Source: Carnobacterium_A sp047553015 (GTDB taxonomy: Bacteria > Bacillota > Bacilli > Lactobacillales > Carnobacteriaceae). Taken from it: a stretch of 64,000 bases of DNA. The notes below the pieces were generated by a model. That model had not been told where the DNA came from. It made no database searches and saw nothing but the letters and a program-made list of their open reading frames with translations. Location: positions 2,108,001 to 2,172,000 of the forward strand of contig NZ_CP180212.1 in NCBI RefSeq assembly GCF_047553015.1, written 5' to 3'. A program made the translations under genes and the position numbers. Positions 46,518-56,147 of this stretch are shown here, piece by piece. Position 1 is the stretch's first letter; every line of letters starts with the position of its first letter.

Positions 46518-47267
46518 ATAGAAAAATCAGTTAAGTTGAACAAGCTACCTTTTACCGGTAGCACGCTAAAATGGATTGCCATCGTCACTATGTTCATCGA
46601 TCACATTGGCGCTTTTTTAATTGAACCCTACTTAATGAGTCAGGGAGTAACTAGTGTTTCACTATTTTTAGCAAACGAGTTGCCTCAAGGTAGCGCTTAT
46701 TCCTTACTTTATCAACTATATGTAATTTTTAGATTGATTGGAAGAGTATCTTTTCCTATTTTTGCCTTTCTTCTTGTAGAAGGATTCCTTCATACCCATC
46801 ACTTAAAAAAATACATTAGTCAATTAGGACTATTCGCTCTGTTATCAGAAATTCCATTCGATCTGGCAAGTAAAGGTGTTTTACTCGAATTTTCTCATCA
46901 AAATATTTTCTTTACACTATTTATTGGTCTTTTATGTATCGCTAGTTTTGATTCGTTCGATAAAAAACAAGATAGCAAGTGGATCATACTTCTTTTAGCA
47001 CTCCTGGTTAGTGAACTTTTAAAAGTAGATTACTCTATAATCGGTGTATTAAGTATCTTTATCTTTTATTATTTTCATGACCGTGTTTTATTGAGAACAC
47101 TTTTGAATGGACCGTTATTTTTAATGAATCTTACAGCTATTTTTTCTTTTATCCCTATCCAACTTTATAATGGAAAAAGAGGCAAACAAAATAAAGCTTT
47201 CTTTTACCTTTTCTATCCTGGTCACCTTTTTTTATTGTATCTTATTCGGATAATTTTTATTGCCTAG
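46518..47267 (+). CDS. TraX-like membrane acetyltransferase family protein
   Basis: About 249 residues, eight or so hydrophobic helices. It opens with the family segment LKWIAIVTMFIDHIGAFL and contains RLIGRVSFPIFAFLLVEGF, SEIPFDLA and FFYLFYPGHLFLLYLIR, all typical of TraX proteins, which resemble membrane acyltransferases. Start: GGAGGG at 46504-46509 lies about 8-9 nt before an in-frame ATA (46518), giving IEKSVKLNKLPFTG. The first standard start is a TTG at 46536 with no ribosome site. Located 50 bp after the GNAT gene, probably the same transcript. Confidence 0.83.
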   Translation: MEKSVKLNKLPFTGSTLKWIAIVTMFIDHIGAFLIEPYLMSQGVTSVSLFLANELPQGSAYSLLYQLYVIFRLIGRVSFPIFAFLLVEGFLHTHHLKKYISQLGLFALLSEIPFDLASKGVLLEFSHQNIFFTLFIGLLCIASFDSFDKKQDSKWIILLLALLVSELLKVDYSIIGVLSIFIFYYFHDRVLLRTLLNGPLFLMNLTAIFSFIPIQLYNGKRGKQNKAFFYLFYPGHLFLLYLIRIIFIA

Positions 47268-47308
47268 TTTTAAGTAACGACAAAAGACTCTTTTAAGGAG
47301 GATCATTT

Positions 47309-47494
47309 ATGGATAAAAAAATGTTTTATATTCTCATGCCTATCTATCTCATTCCATTACTGTTCATTTCTTTTTTTGTGCCAAACTATTTTTCTGAAAC
47401 GTTTTTTTTATTGGGCTGGTTACTATTAACGTCTATAATCAGTCTATTAATAAAAGGTGCTTTTGTTTATCGAAAAAAGAAGAAACAAAGATAA
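47309..47494 (+). CDS. Small two-helix membrane protein
   Basis: A 61-residue protein with two transmembrane helices and a very basic end (YRKKKKQR). AAGGAGG lies 9 nt before the ATG. It follows the TraX-like gene by 41 bp and may share its transcript. No family recognised. Confidence 0.62.
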   Translation: MDKKMFYILMPIYLIPLLFISFFVPNYFSETFFLLGWLLLTSIISLLIKGAFVYRKKKKQR

Positions 47495-47607
47495 AGAGTC
47501 AGGGATGGTAACATACTATCTTAAACTCAATAACGTTATTCTTAAACATTCTGTTGATTGATGGATTGAAATTCTTATGGAGTCTAAATCTATCAATCTC
47601 CTTTTGA

Positions 47608-48105
47608 TTATCCTAGATAGTCAACAGTCGTCGTTCCCCAACCAAAAACATCTCCTAAAAAGCCATAAACAATAAATAAATTGAAGGCTAGACAACAAAC
47701 ACATGCTAAGTAGATTAGCTTATATGTCGTGTTTGTTTTTTTATTTCTATTTATCAAAATAGGAGAAATAACTAAGCCAAGAGGAGCTGTCAAGAAACTT
47801 AGAAAAGTTAAAACCAATAAAATCAATCCTTCATCTTTGATAGTTGCATCTGATTGACTGTTATTTTCTATCTCACTTTCTTTTATGTTGGTTTTATTTT
47901 TTAGATTTTGATTTCCTTTTAGTAATTCGTCAATTGAAACGTCATAGTATTCACTCAATTTCACTAAATTATCCAAATCAGGGTAACTATTTCCATTTTC
48001 CCATTTTGAAATGGATTGTCTTGAAATAGCTAAATGATCTGCTACATTTCCTTGCGAGAACCCCATATTCATTCTACTTTTTTTTAATCTCTTTCCAAGC
48101 TCCAT
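47608..48105 (-). CDS. XRE-family regulator with C-terminal membrane segments
   Basis: About 165 residues. An N-terminal XRE/Cro HTH (GKRLKKSRMNMGFSQGNVADHLAISRQSISKWENG) is followed by a polar linker and two hydrophobic helices at the C-terminus, a common membrane-tethered regulator layout in Firmicutes. ATG 48105 is chosen because AAGGTGG lies about 5 nt upstream; the longer frame from 48165 adds a basic tail unlike the family. Target and signal unknown. Confidence 0.82.
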   Translation of the reverse strand: MELGKRLKKSRMNMGFSQGNVADHLAISRQSISKWENGNSYPDLDNLVKLSEYYDVSIDELLKGNQNLKNKTNIKESEIENNSQSDATIKDEGLILLVLTFLSFLTAPLGLVISPILINRNKKTNTTYKLIYLACVCCLAFNLFIVYGFLGDVFGWGTTTVDYLG

Positions 48106-48369
48106 AGTTTCCACCTTATCTTTTGCTTTTTTTCTATCATACCTAAATAAGAGGCTCTTTGCCATTAATTATTAGTTTATATTTAACTAAATCTCTTTTT
48201 CGTCATCTGTGCAACTACTGGTTGCTAACATGTAAACGAATGCGTTCTAGTATTTATTATAATAATGGTTATACTTAAATCATCATAATAAGGAGGAAAG
48301 TAAAAAGAGGAAAAACGTTAAACCACTCTATTAATGATCGAGCTACATAACTAAGAAAGGATGAGTGAT

Positions 48370-48960
48370 GTGAAAAAAACGTCTATGTATTCATTAATTC
48401 TATTAAATACCCTAGCTATTTTCACTTTATTGGGTTGTGGAAATGGTTCTAGCGAAACGCTAACTAATGAGAACGATAAAAATAAAGAAGGTATAGAGGT
48501 CGTTTTAGAGAAAACGTTTCATGCACCTGATAAGGTCCTCTTATCCAAACTTTACGATTCTGATAATGCCACGATTATTAACCAGGATGAACAATCAAGC
48601 ACTTCTTCTATTCAAGAAAAAGAAAATGATTTTGATCAGTATATAAAAGAAAACTACGGCGAATATTTTACTGATTACGGATTTGAAAAATTTTTTATAA
48701 CTAGTGGAGAAGGATATCGGTACTCTGATGAGGCAGATAAGGCCAACTATACTCTAGTGCCCGAAAGCATTCGTATTGTTCAAGATGAAAAAAACGAGCA
48801 ACGTTATGAATTTGATGTAACTGTAAAATACACTGATGAAAAAAATGAAGAAGGAACTCGTGTCTTAAATGGCAGAGTTGAAATGGATGAAGGAAAAATT
48901 GATTCACTCAATATAAATGATGATGAAGGATTATTAAAAGAAATGATGTCAAATCCGTAA
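48370..48960 (+). CDS. Lipoprotein of unknown function
   Basis: About 196 residues. A signal peptide with lipobox FTLLGC leads into an acidic mature part (NGSSETLTNENDKNKEG) and a beta-rich domain with tail EFDVTVKYTDEKNEEGTRV, of the style of DUF4467/cystatin-like lipoproteins, without certain assignment. GTG 48370 is preferred because AAAGGA sits 8 nt upstream; an ATG at 48361 overlaps that site. Confidence 0.65.
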   Translation: MKKTSMYSLILLNTLAIFTLLGCGNGSSETLTNENDKNKEGIEVVLEKTFHAPDKVLLSKLYDSDNATIINQDEQSSTSSIQEKENDFDQYIKENYGEYFTDYGFEKFFITSGEGYRYSDEADKANYTLVPESIRIVQDEKNEQRYEFDVTVKYTDEKNEEGTRVLNGRVEMDEGKIDSLNINDDEGLLKEMMSNP

Positions 48961-49010
48961 TTGCTTTATTTATTCTTCTTACTAAAATGAATGGTTTAAA
49001 TAAAAAAATG

Positions 49011-49039
49011 CTATGAAACAATTTTTCTTTGTTTTGTAG
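49011..49039 (+). terminator. Probable terminator after the lipoprotein gene
   Basis: Arms CTATGAAAC/GTTTTGTAG pair with two wobbles and are followed by T7. Confidence 0.55.
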
Positions 49040-49202
49040 TTTTTTTATTTTCTAACGGTTAAAGAATCATGTACTATTGATTCTACATTTTTATATAAAA
49101 AATCTTATACCTACTTATTTGAACCGTTTGGCTATTTCCACTTATTTTTCTTAGTGTTCTCTTAGTTTATTATTTCCATATTCTCATAATTATGATAAGC
49201 TA

Positions 49203-49296
49203 TTTTGACTCACTAGTATTTAGTGAGCCAAAATGAATGAAGGAGAGGTATCCATATCCTATTAACCGTTCCTCTACCTTGTCAGGAGATTTTTTT
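49203..49296 (+). promoter_or_regulatory. Structured leader upstream of the MFS gene
   Basis: A hairpin (TTTTGACTCACTA/TAGTGAGCCAAAA, one mismatch, 49203-49233) is followed by a short ATG frame (MNEGEVSISY, 49233) and a second possible pairing AAGGAGAGG/CCTCTACCTT. The MFS ribosome site GGAG lies right after it. The layout suggests attenuation, unproven. Confidence 0.4.
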
Positions 49297-50520
49297 ATGC
49301 TATCCTCTTTTTCAAAAAATATTCAATCTACCTTACTTGCTTCTTTTTTTAGTAGCTTAGTCTACGCTTGTACCATTCCTTACCTTATTATTTACTTAGC
49401 CAGTTTGTTCAGTAAAGAAACACTGGGAATTTTAGTTATGATAAGTGTTATTCTATCCTTTATTGCTGGAATTGTTGGTGGTTACCTAGCAGACAATTTT
49501 CAACGTAAAAAAGTTTTGCTTGTTTTCCAAAACGTATTTGGTATTTCCTTATTTATTATTGCTTTAAACTTCATAGGTATCCTACCACAATCTTTTTGGT
49601 TAATTGGTGGTTACCTAATCTGCGGCATAGCTTATAATTTATATCGTTCTGCATCTGATGCGGTCTTACTTGATTCAACAGTCCTACATGAGCGAAAAAA
49701 AGTCTATCAACTACACTATTGGACCTTTAACTTATCGATGGCTTTAGGAGCTTCTATTGGTGGTTTTCTCTTTAAACACTACTTGATTTATCTGTTTTTA
49801 GGGGCTGCTTTTTTGCAATTTATCATTTCAGCTTTTTTCCAAAAAAATCTCACCTATACAAATACTATTTCACATAGTGAAGGAAAAACAATTTTTCACG
49901 CTCTCTTTACTAATTACTCTATTGCGGCTAAAGATAAGCGCTGGGTAACATTAGTTCTAGGTTTTGCTCTTTATAATGCTGCTGAAATGTCTTTACAAAA
50001 TTATACCGGCGTCCGATTATCAAAAGAGTTTGACTCACTGACTCTTTTTTCAATCCCCATTGATGGAGTCAGAATGTTGAGTCTCTTACAAGTAGTGAAT
50101 ACTATCATGGTCGTTTGTTTTACTTTTATTGTTTCAAAAATAATCGAGAAAAAAACAGAACGAACGGTTGTCATTGTCGGATTAGTTATCTACATTAGCG
50201 GATATGGTTTAATGGCTTCAGCAAATAGTATTTACTTTTTGATTCCCTTAATGATTCTAGCTACACTAGGAGAGTTAGCCTCAGCGCCTATCTTAAGCGC
50301 TCGAAAAGTTGATTTAATTCCAGAAGATAAACAAGCTTCTTACTTAAGTTTTGGTGCTCTATCTTTTCAAGGCTCTCAACTTTTAGCCGCTGTTGGCCTA
50401 ACCTTAGGCGGCTATCTTACAGCGGGTTTAATTAGTGGCTATATTATCATTTTAGGACTAGCTGGTATTTATTTTGTCGTTTCTAGCTTGTATCATTTTG
50501 AAAAATCATCCAAGAGTTAA
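49297..50520 (+). CDS. MFS family transporter
   Basis: About 407 residues with twelve hydrophobic helices. The loop 2-3 motif reads GGYLADNFQRKKVLL, the hallmark of the major facilitator superfamily drug:H+ antiporter branch. ATG 49297 is chosen because CAGGAG lies 9-10 nt upstream; an ATG at 49237 would add 20 polar residues unlike MFS N-termini. Substrate unknown. A terminator follows at 50528-50550. Confidence 0.88.
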   Translation: MLSSFSKNIQSTLLASFFSSLVYACTIPYLIIYLASLFSKETLGILVMISVILSFIAGIVGGYLADNFQRKKVLLVFQNVFGISLFIIALNFIGILPQSFWLIGGYLICGIAYNLYRSASDAVLLDSTVLHERKKVYQLHYWTFNLSMALGASIGGFLFKHYLIYLFLGAAFLQFIISAFFQKNLTYTNTISHSEGKTIFHALFTNYSIAAKDKRWVTLVLGFALYNAAEMSLQNYTGVRLSKEFDSLTLFSIPIDGVRMLSLLQVVNTIMVVCFTFIVSKIIEKKTERTVVIVGLVIYISGYGLMASANSIYFLIPLMILATLGELASAPILSARKVDLIPEDKQASYLSFGALSFQGSQLLAAVGLTLGGYLTAGLISGYIIILGLAGIYFVVSSLYHFEKSSKS

Positions 50521-50527
50521 CTTATTG

Positions 50528-50550
50528 CCTACCTTATTTCGTGAGGTAGG
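50528..50550 (+). terminator. Terminator after the MFS gene
   Basis: CCTACC/GGTAGG stem extended by TTA/TGA pairs with loop TTTCG, followed by T6. Confidence 0.83.
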
Positions 50551-50638
50551 TTTTTTCATTTCTTACAAGCATAGATTCATACTTTTCAGGAGTTAAAAAA
50601 TAAAAAAAGAACCCTTTTTTATTAGTTAAAAGAGTTCT

Positions 50639-51397
50639 CTATAAAAATTCAATCGTTTGCTTACCTAAAATGGGATTCGTGTACGTGCGACAATCAACTT
50701 CATACAGTTCAGAAATAACAGCTTCCGTTATAACTTCTTCTGGTGTTCCATGTTTGATTATCTGCCCATCTTTCATAGCATACAAGTAATCTGTAAAACG
50801 TGCAGCTAGATTCAAATCATGTAACGCTGCTAAAATACCAATGGGCAAGGCACTAACTGTTTTTAATAGACTCAATTGGTGTTTAATATCCAAATGGTTC
50901 GTCGGTTCATCTAAAACTAAAAACTTAGGTTGTTGCACCAACGTTCTACCTAAAATCACTCGTTGTTTTTCTCCACCTGAAAGGGATAAAAAACTTCTAT
51001 CAGCGAGTTTTTTTAAATCCATTTGTTGAAGTACGTTCTCAACTATCTCGTAATCCAGTGCATTGTCTCTTTCCATCAAACCTTTATGTGGCGATCGTCC
51101 AAGCAAGAGCATCTGGCGAACAGAAAAATCAAAATTGACTTGATGAAATTGTCCTACTACACCTAATTTTTTTGCTAGCTGTTTGTTTGACAGTTCTTGG
51201 ATATTTTCATGGTCCAAAGCAATGATTCCAGCATCAGGTTCGAGTATTTTTGAAATGCTTTTTAATAGAGTTGATTTCCCACAGCCATTCGGTCCAATCA
51301 ACCCAACAAATTGATTGTCACTAACTTGTAAAGAAACCTCTTCTATAATTTTTTTAGTAGCAACCGATACCGATACCTTATCAACCGTTAATTTCAT
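50639..51397 (-). CDS. Iron-siderophore ABC transporter ATPase (FecE/FhuC type)
   Basis: A 252-residue importer ATPase. Walker A GPNGCGKST, signature LSGGEKQRVILGRTL, Walker B FLVLDEPTNHLD and ALHDLN are intact. The tail EVDCRTYTNPILGKQTIEFL resembles FecE/HmuV-like ATPases. It lies 3 bp after the permease gene and is last in the Fur-controlled operon. Energises uptake of ferric siderophore or heme. Confidence 0.92.
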   Translation of the reverse strand: MKLTVDKVSVSVATKKIIEEVSLQVSDNQFVGLIGPNGCGKSTLLKSISKILEPDAGIIALDHENIQELSNKQLAKKLGVVGQFHQVNFDFSVRQMLLLGRSPHKGLMERDNALDYEIVENVLQQMDLKKLADRSFLSLSGGEKQRVILGRTLVQQPKFLVLDEPTNHLDIKHQLSLLKTVSALPIGILAALHDLNLAARFTDYLYAMKDGQIIKHGTPEEVITEAVISELYEVDCRTYTNPILGKQTIEFL

Positions 51398-51400
51398 TTT

Positions 51401-52468
51401 TTACCCTCCAAACTCATAGCCTTTTTTGACAAAAATATAAATAAATAATGGTGCGCCAATTAATGAGGTTAAAATACCAATAGGCAATTCAATCGTTGGC
51501 AAGATAATACGCGATAAGATATCTGACCAAACCATAAATAAAGACCCTGAAAAAACCGATAATGGTAAAAAATAACGATGATTCGAGCCTACGATTCCGC
51601 GGACAATGTGTGGAATAATCAATCCAACAAAACCGATCATTCCACTATTTGCAACAATGATTCCTGTTAGAATTGCCGCAATAACTAGATAGAGTTTACG
51701 GTAAAAATTTAAATTAACGCCTAGCGTAATCGCTGCTTCATCACCTAGTAGCATACTATTTAGCACTCGTTCTTGAGTCAAGAAAAACAGAAAACAAATC
51801 AGAACGACTGCCGCAATTAAAGGCAACTTAGACCAACTCGCTCCTGCCAAACTTCCCATCATCCAAAAGGTTATCGAACGAATTCCTTCTGCATCATTCG
51901 CTAGATAGATAATGAAATTAGAACATGCGGTAAATAGAGCATTTAATACCATACCAGATAAAATTAGCTTAATAGAATTAACTTGTCCACCTACATTAGA
52001 TAACAGCAAGACTAAAAATGCCGCTGTCACCGCTCCTAAAAACGCCCAAAAAGATAAACTAAATTGAGCTAATATACTTGTTCCACCAAAACCAATCATT
52101 ATCGCAAACGTTGCTCCTAGAGAAGCGCCTGATGAAATCCCTAAAATATAAGGATCAGCAAGCGGGTTCTGGACCGTTGTTTGCATCACTGCCCCAGCCA
52201 ATGACAATCCCATACCTGTAAGTATCGCTAAGAGTACTCTTGGGAAACGGATTTGCCAGATAATATTCTCATAAGCATTAGAAGATACATTAGATAAATC
52301 ACCAATTAATCCTCCTGAAAGACGATTCATTAAGATTTGAAAAGATTCAGTCAGAGGTACCGCAACTTGTCCGACCGTAACACCAATTCCTATCGAAAGA
52401 ATGATCAATACCGTAAATAAGAGTAAACTTACATAAACTAATTGACGTTGCTTATCGATACGGCTCAT
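51401..52468 (-). CDS. Iron-siderophore ABC transporter permease (FecCD type)
   Basis: A 355-residue FecCD-type permease with about nine to ten helices. Family segments are IIWQIRFPRVLLAILTGMGLSLAGAVMQT, QNPLADPYILGISSGASLGA and GFVGLIIPHIVRGIVGSNHRYFLP. One permease gene serves as a homodimer. It is followed 3 bp later by its ATPase gene and preceded by the binding protein gene. Confidence 0.93.
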   Translation of the reverse strand: MSRIDKQRQLVYVSLLLFTVLIILSIGIGVTVGQVAVPLTESFQILMNRLSGGLIGDLSNVSSNAYENIIWQIRFPRVLLAILTGMGLSLAGAVMQTTVQNPLADPYILGISSGASLGATFAIMIGFGGTSILAQFSLSFWAFLGAVTAAFLVLLLSNVGGQVNSIKLILSGMVLNALFTACSNFIIYLANDAEGIRSITFWMMGSLAGASWSKLPLIAAVVLICFLFFLTQERVLNSMLLGDEAAITLGVNLNFYRKLYLVIAAILTGIIVANSGMIGFVGLIIPHIVRGIVGSNHRYFLPLSVFSGSLFMVWSDILSRIILPTIELPIGILTSLIGAPLFIYIFVKKGYEFGG

Positions 52469-52493
52469 CGCTTTCTCCCTCTCTGACTAGGCA

Positions 52494-53516
52494 TTAGTTT
52501 GTTGTGTACACTTGTGTACTAAGTTCTTCCATCCCACTCAAAATTTGATACCCATAGCTCCAGAATTGATTGTAATCAATCGTATAAATACGGTCTTCTT
52601 TAATAGCGGTTAGACTTGAAAGGGCCTCATTTGCTTTTAAATCAGCTAGACTCTCTTTAGGATCGCGCCCACCAGTATAATTGACTAACAACAAAACGTC
52701 TGGATTAGCTTCTAGCAAAGCTTCCACACTAATTTCACCTGTTGCACTTGCAAAGGCATTGTTTAGCTTCATATAACTCAGTGAATCGTTTAAGTACGTA
52801 TCCGTTGAGCCACTATAAATGTTCACGTTTGTACCTTCTGCATCAAAGATGTACGCGTAGTTGATTGTTTCTTGATTAGCAGGAACAGTTTCAATTAGCT
52901 TATCCATCCGTTTTTGTATATCATCCGAAAATTTTTGAGCTTTCTCTTGAACCGTGAATAAATTTCCCAGATTTTCAATATCTGCATATAAATCATCAAA
53001 AGTTGCCTCACTTGTTGATGTTGCTTGGATATATGTTTGAATATCTAGTTCATTTAATTCTTCAACCGTGCCCGTTCCCCACTCAGCACTTGCAAAAAGT
53101 TGCCCTCGACCGATAACAATATCTGGGTTAGCTCCCACGACTAATTCTTTCCCTACATATTCTTTAGATAGAACTGGAATGTTAGAGAACTCTTCAGCCA
53201 CTGTTTTGTCGCCTTCACCATATAGTGCTGCTACACCTACCATGTCCTCTCCTAGTCCAAGTTGGAGAAGCAACTCTGCTGTTCCTTGGTTGTTAGCAAC
53301 GATGGACGTTGGTCGAGATTTATAGGTTATGTCTTTTGCACTAAACTCGGCTCCCTCTGAGGAAACGGTATAATTATCTAACGTTAAAGGAAATTCTGAA
53401 GCATTCTCATTCGTACTGTCTTGGTTGTTCGTAGAATCACTCTGTCCGCATGCGCCTAGCAATACCGTTGCTGCTATCATTAGTCCTATGTACTTCATCT
53501 TCTTTAATCCATTCAT
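52494..53516 (-). CDS. Iron-siderophore ABC transporter substrate-binding lipoprotein
   Basis: A 340-residue lipoprotein with signal and lipobox LLGAC (Cys-23), followed by a FhuD/TroA-type two-lobed fold: TSIVANNQGTAELLLQLGLGEDMVGV, ANPDIVIGRGQLF and ALLEANPDVLLLVNY. It captures the ferric siderophore or related iron complex outside the membrane and passes it to the permease. Second gene of the operon behind the frameshifted reductase. Confidence 0.92.
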   Translation of the reverse strand: MNGLKKMKYIGLMIAATVLLGACGQSDSTNNQDSTNENASEFPLTLDNYTVSSEGAEFSAKDITYKSRPTSIVANNQGTAELLLQLGLGEDMVGVAALYGEGDKTVAEEFSNIPVLSKEYVGKELVVGANPDIVIGRGQLFASAEWGTGTVEELNELDIQTYIQATSTSEATFDDLYADIENLGNLFTVQEKAQKFSDDIQKRMDKLIETVPANQETINYAYIFDAEGTNVNIYSGSTDTYLNDSLSYMKLNNAFASATGEISVEALLEANPDVLLLVNYTGGRDPKESLADLKANEALSSLTAIKEDRIYTIDYNQFWSYGYQILSGMEELSTQVYTTN

Positions 53517-53540
53517 TTTTATTCCTCCATTAATCTGTTT

Positions 53541-54583
53541 TTATTCTGTTGCATATTGTTTCCAAACAGTCGCTACTTTTGGTTTTAACTTATCCGCATA
53601 AGTTGAGACAGTTCCTATCGCATCAGCCTTTGGATCAATATATAATTTGGCAGCATTGACAGCATTAATCGCGTCATGAAAAGCACCCGCTATCAAATGG
53701 ACTTTCTCCGTATAACTTGCGGCATCTCCTAAAGCAAAAACACCATGTATTGCCGTTTTAGTTTGCGGTGTCGTTTCAATATAATACTCATTGAAAACTT
53801 CTAAGCCAACATCATTTTGCTCAAACAAGTCATTTTTTTGATTGAAGCCATGACAGACAATCACTTCATCAACTAAAATCGTCTCTTCTTTATCTATTTC
53901 TTTATGAAAAATGGTTATCGCCTCAATTTTTGAGCCATCTGGAGTAATCTTCTTATCCATCAAATCTGCTTTTACTATACATCTCACTGGACCATTCATT
54001 GCCCTCTTGATTTCTGATTCATGCCCTTTGAACGCTTCTTTCCGATAAACTAGGATAACCTCTTTTGCAATTGGTGCCAAGATATTTGCCCAATCAAGCG
54101 CCGACTGCCCTCCACCAGAAATAAAAACTTTTTTTCTTTCATTGCTTCAAAATCAGTAACAGCTATCTGGACATTTTTTAATTGTCCCCCCTCATTAGTA
54201 AAAAAAGGTGTTGGACTAGGATCTAAAACGCCATTACCTATCGCTAATAAAAGCGTTTTCGTTAAATACGTCTTACCTTTTGTCGTTTGTAGTTGAACGT
54301 TTCCATCGACTGTTTTTTTAATTCCATTAACTTTTTCGCCTGTCCGTATGGTTGGTTGAAAAGTTTTCGCTTGATTAATCAGGTGTTGAATAAATTGACC
54401 TGCAGGCATCGGTGGAATCCCGCCTGCATCCCAGATTATCTTTTCAGAATACAGATTTAATTTGCCCCCTAAATAAGGTTGAGCCTCAATTATCTGGACC
54501 TTCATCTCGCGTAGCCCCGAATAAAAAGAACTATATAGTCCAGCTGGCCCTCCACCAATTATTGTCACATCATATACTTCCAT
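53541..54583 (-). pseudogene. Ferredoxin/flavodoxin-NADP reductase (YumC type), frameshifted
   Basis: Thioredoxin-reductase-like FAD/NADPH enzyme of the type that reduces ferredoxin, flavodoxin or ferric siderophores. The first part has FAD motif VTIIGGGPAGLYSSFYSGL and DAGGIPPMPAGQF. At about 54129-54135 an A7 tract (minus strand) breaks the frame just before the NADPH motif; the other frame continues VFISGGGQSALDWANILAPIAKEV to the normal end LKPKVATVWKQYATE. One extra A restores a 347-residue protein. It is the first gene of the Fur-controlled iron operon, so it may release iron from the imported siderophore. The lesion may be real, phase-variable or a sequencing error in the homopolymer. 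Confidence 0.82.
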
Positions 54584-54675
54584 ACTCTCTTCCTCTCCAA
54601 AGAATCGTTTTATTTATCCATCAATTTTTTTATTAAACAAGAAATTTTGCTTTACCATTCGGGTACTCATTTTAA

Positions 54676-54698
54676 TTGAGAATGATTTTCATTATCAA
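54676..54698. promoter_or_regulatory. Fur box
   Basis: TTGAGAATGATTTTCATTATCAA is a close match to the classical 19-bp inverted repeat GATAATGATAATCATTATC. It lies about 95 bp upstream of the reductase start and predicts iron repression of the operon. Confidence 0.85.
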
Positions 54699-54753
54699 TT
54701 ATATGATTGTTCTGAGTCAAAGTAAACACTAATGAGAAAATATTCACAAATAG

Positions 54754-54782
54754 AGCAGACAACCTTAAAAGGGTCGTCTGCT
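54754..54782 (-). terminator. Terminator after the second MATE gene
   Basis: AGCAGACAACC/GGTCGTCTGCT arms with one wobble and a short loop, about 35 bp past the MATE stop. Confidence 0.7.
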
Positions 54783-54815
54783 AAACTAACTATAAAGATA
54801 CTTAAATACAATTTA

Positions 54816-56147
54816 TCAAGACCGTTCAATAAAAATTTCAGTCATATTTTTTCGCCATCTCAGTCTCATAAAAATAGCTCGAACAATTTCATCTAAGCCT
54901 AAAGCTAACCAGATTCCTACTAAACCCATTTGCAAGGGGAAAGAGAATAGATATGCAAGAAAGACTCCGACACTCCACATTGATAAGACACCTACGTAAA
55001 AAGGGAACTGTACGTCTGAAGAGGCTCTTAGTGCACTTACATAAATCAAATTCTGACTTCTTCCTGCTTCTAAAATAAAATTAAAAACTAAAACCTGACT
55101 AGCTAAAGCAATAATTTCTACGTTGTCAGTGAGTAAGCCTAGTAAGGGAACTCTAAACAAAACAAGTACCAAACAAGCTAACATACTAATTAAAAAAGAA
55201 GCTTTAGAAGCAAAGGAGGCCAGATCTTTGGTCTTCAAATAATTTTTCGCACCAACATGCCAACCAATCATAATAGAAGTGCCTTGCCCTAAGGAAACAG
55301 CAAATATATAAACAAAACTAACTAAGGTATTGCTATAGGAATAGGCAGTGATAGCCACTTCTCCGAGTCTTGTAATCATGAGCATCATGACAAAGCGGGC
55401 TAGATTATAAGAAATTTGTTCTCCAGCTGCAGGAAGACCAAATTTTAAAATAGCTGGAATAGTCTCTTTAAAATCATTCAGTGTAAAAGAAAGCATTTTA
55501 GGTTTGAAAATCAAATCATAGACTAAGTAGCCTAAAATAATCATCCCCAAAGCTCGACTTATCATCGTAGCGATAGCAGCCCCTCTTACTCCCATAGCTG
55601 GGAAACCCAGATGACCATAAATCAAAAGATAATTTAAAAATACATTAGTTACATTGGTAATGATAGAAATCTTTAACGTCGCTTTCGTTTTTCCAAAGGA
55701 ACGAAGAAACATAGAAAATGTCATAGCGAGAAGCTGCATAAAAATAAAACCACCCACAATAACTAAGTATTGCTCTGCAAAAATTAACATCTCTCCTTGC
55801 AAGTTCATAATACTTAAAACGCTTCCAGAAAAAGCTACAAAAGCTAAACTAAAAAGCAGACCCATGAATAGATTAATCACTATTGCTGTCAGAGTTAATT
55901 TTTGAAGATAATCTTTTGCCTTTTTTGCCCCGATAGCTTGTGCAAGTAAAATACCTGTACCTGAAAGAATAATATTCCCTGCAATAAGAATCAGAAATAT
56001 CATTTGGTTAACTACACCAACAGCTCCTACAGCAGAATCATTGTAGCGAGAGAGCATAATAGTATCAACACTTCCGATAATGGAAAACAATAAACTCTCT
56101 AAAAAAATTGGAAAGGTTAAGGAAAACAATTTTTTCTTTTCAGTCAT
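54816..56147 (-). CDS. MATE family efflux transporter
   Basis: A 443-residue MATE protein with twelve helices. It begins MTEKKKLFSLTFPIFLESLLFSIIGSVDTIMLSRYNDSAVGAVGVVNQ and carries the GTGILLAQAIGAKKAKDY segment at the first repeat. Closer to the YisQ/NorM-like branch than the copy at 37002, with which it shares fold but little obvious sequence. Probably exports drugs or metabolites. Single gene. Confidence 0.9.
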   Translation of the reverse strand: MTEKKKLFSLTFPIFLESLLFSIIGSVDTIMLSRYNDSAVGAVGVVNQMIFLILIAGNIILSGTGILLAQAIGAKKAKDYLQKLTLTAIVINLFMGLLFSLAFVAFSGSVLSIMNLQGEMLIFAEQYLVIVGGFIFMQLLAMTFSMFLRSFGKTKATLKISIITNVTNVFLNYLLIYGHLGFPAMGVRGAAIATMISRALGMIILGYLVYDLIFKPKMLSFTLNDFKETIPAILKFGLPAAGEQISYNLARFVMMLMITRLGEVAITAYSYSNTLVSFVYIFAVSLGQGTSIMIGWHVGAKNYLKTKDLASFASKASFLISMLACLVLVLFRVPLLGLLTDNVEIIALASQVLVFNFILEAGRSQNLIYVSALRASSDVQFPFYVGVLSMWSVGVFLAYLFSFPLQMGLVGIWLALGLDEIVRAIFMRLRWRKNMTEIFIERS

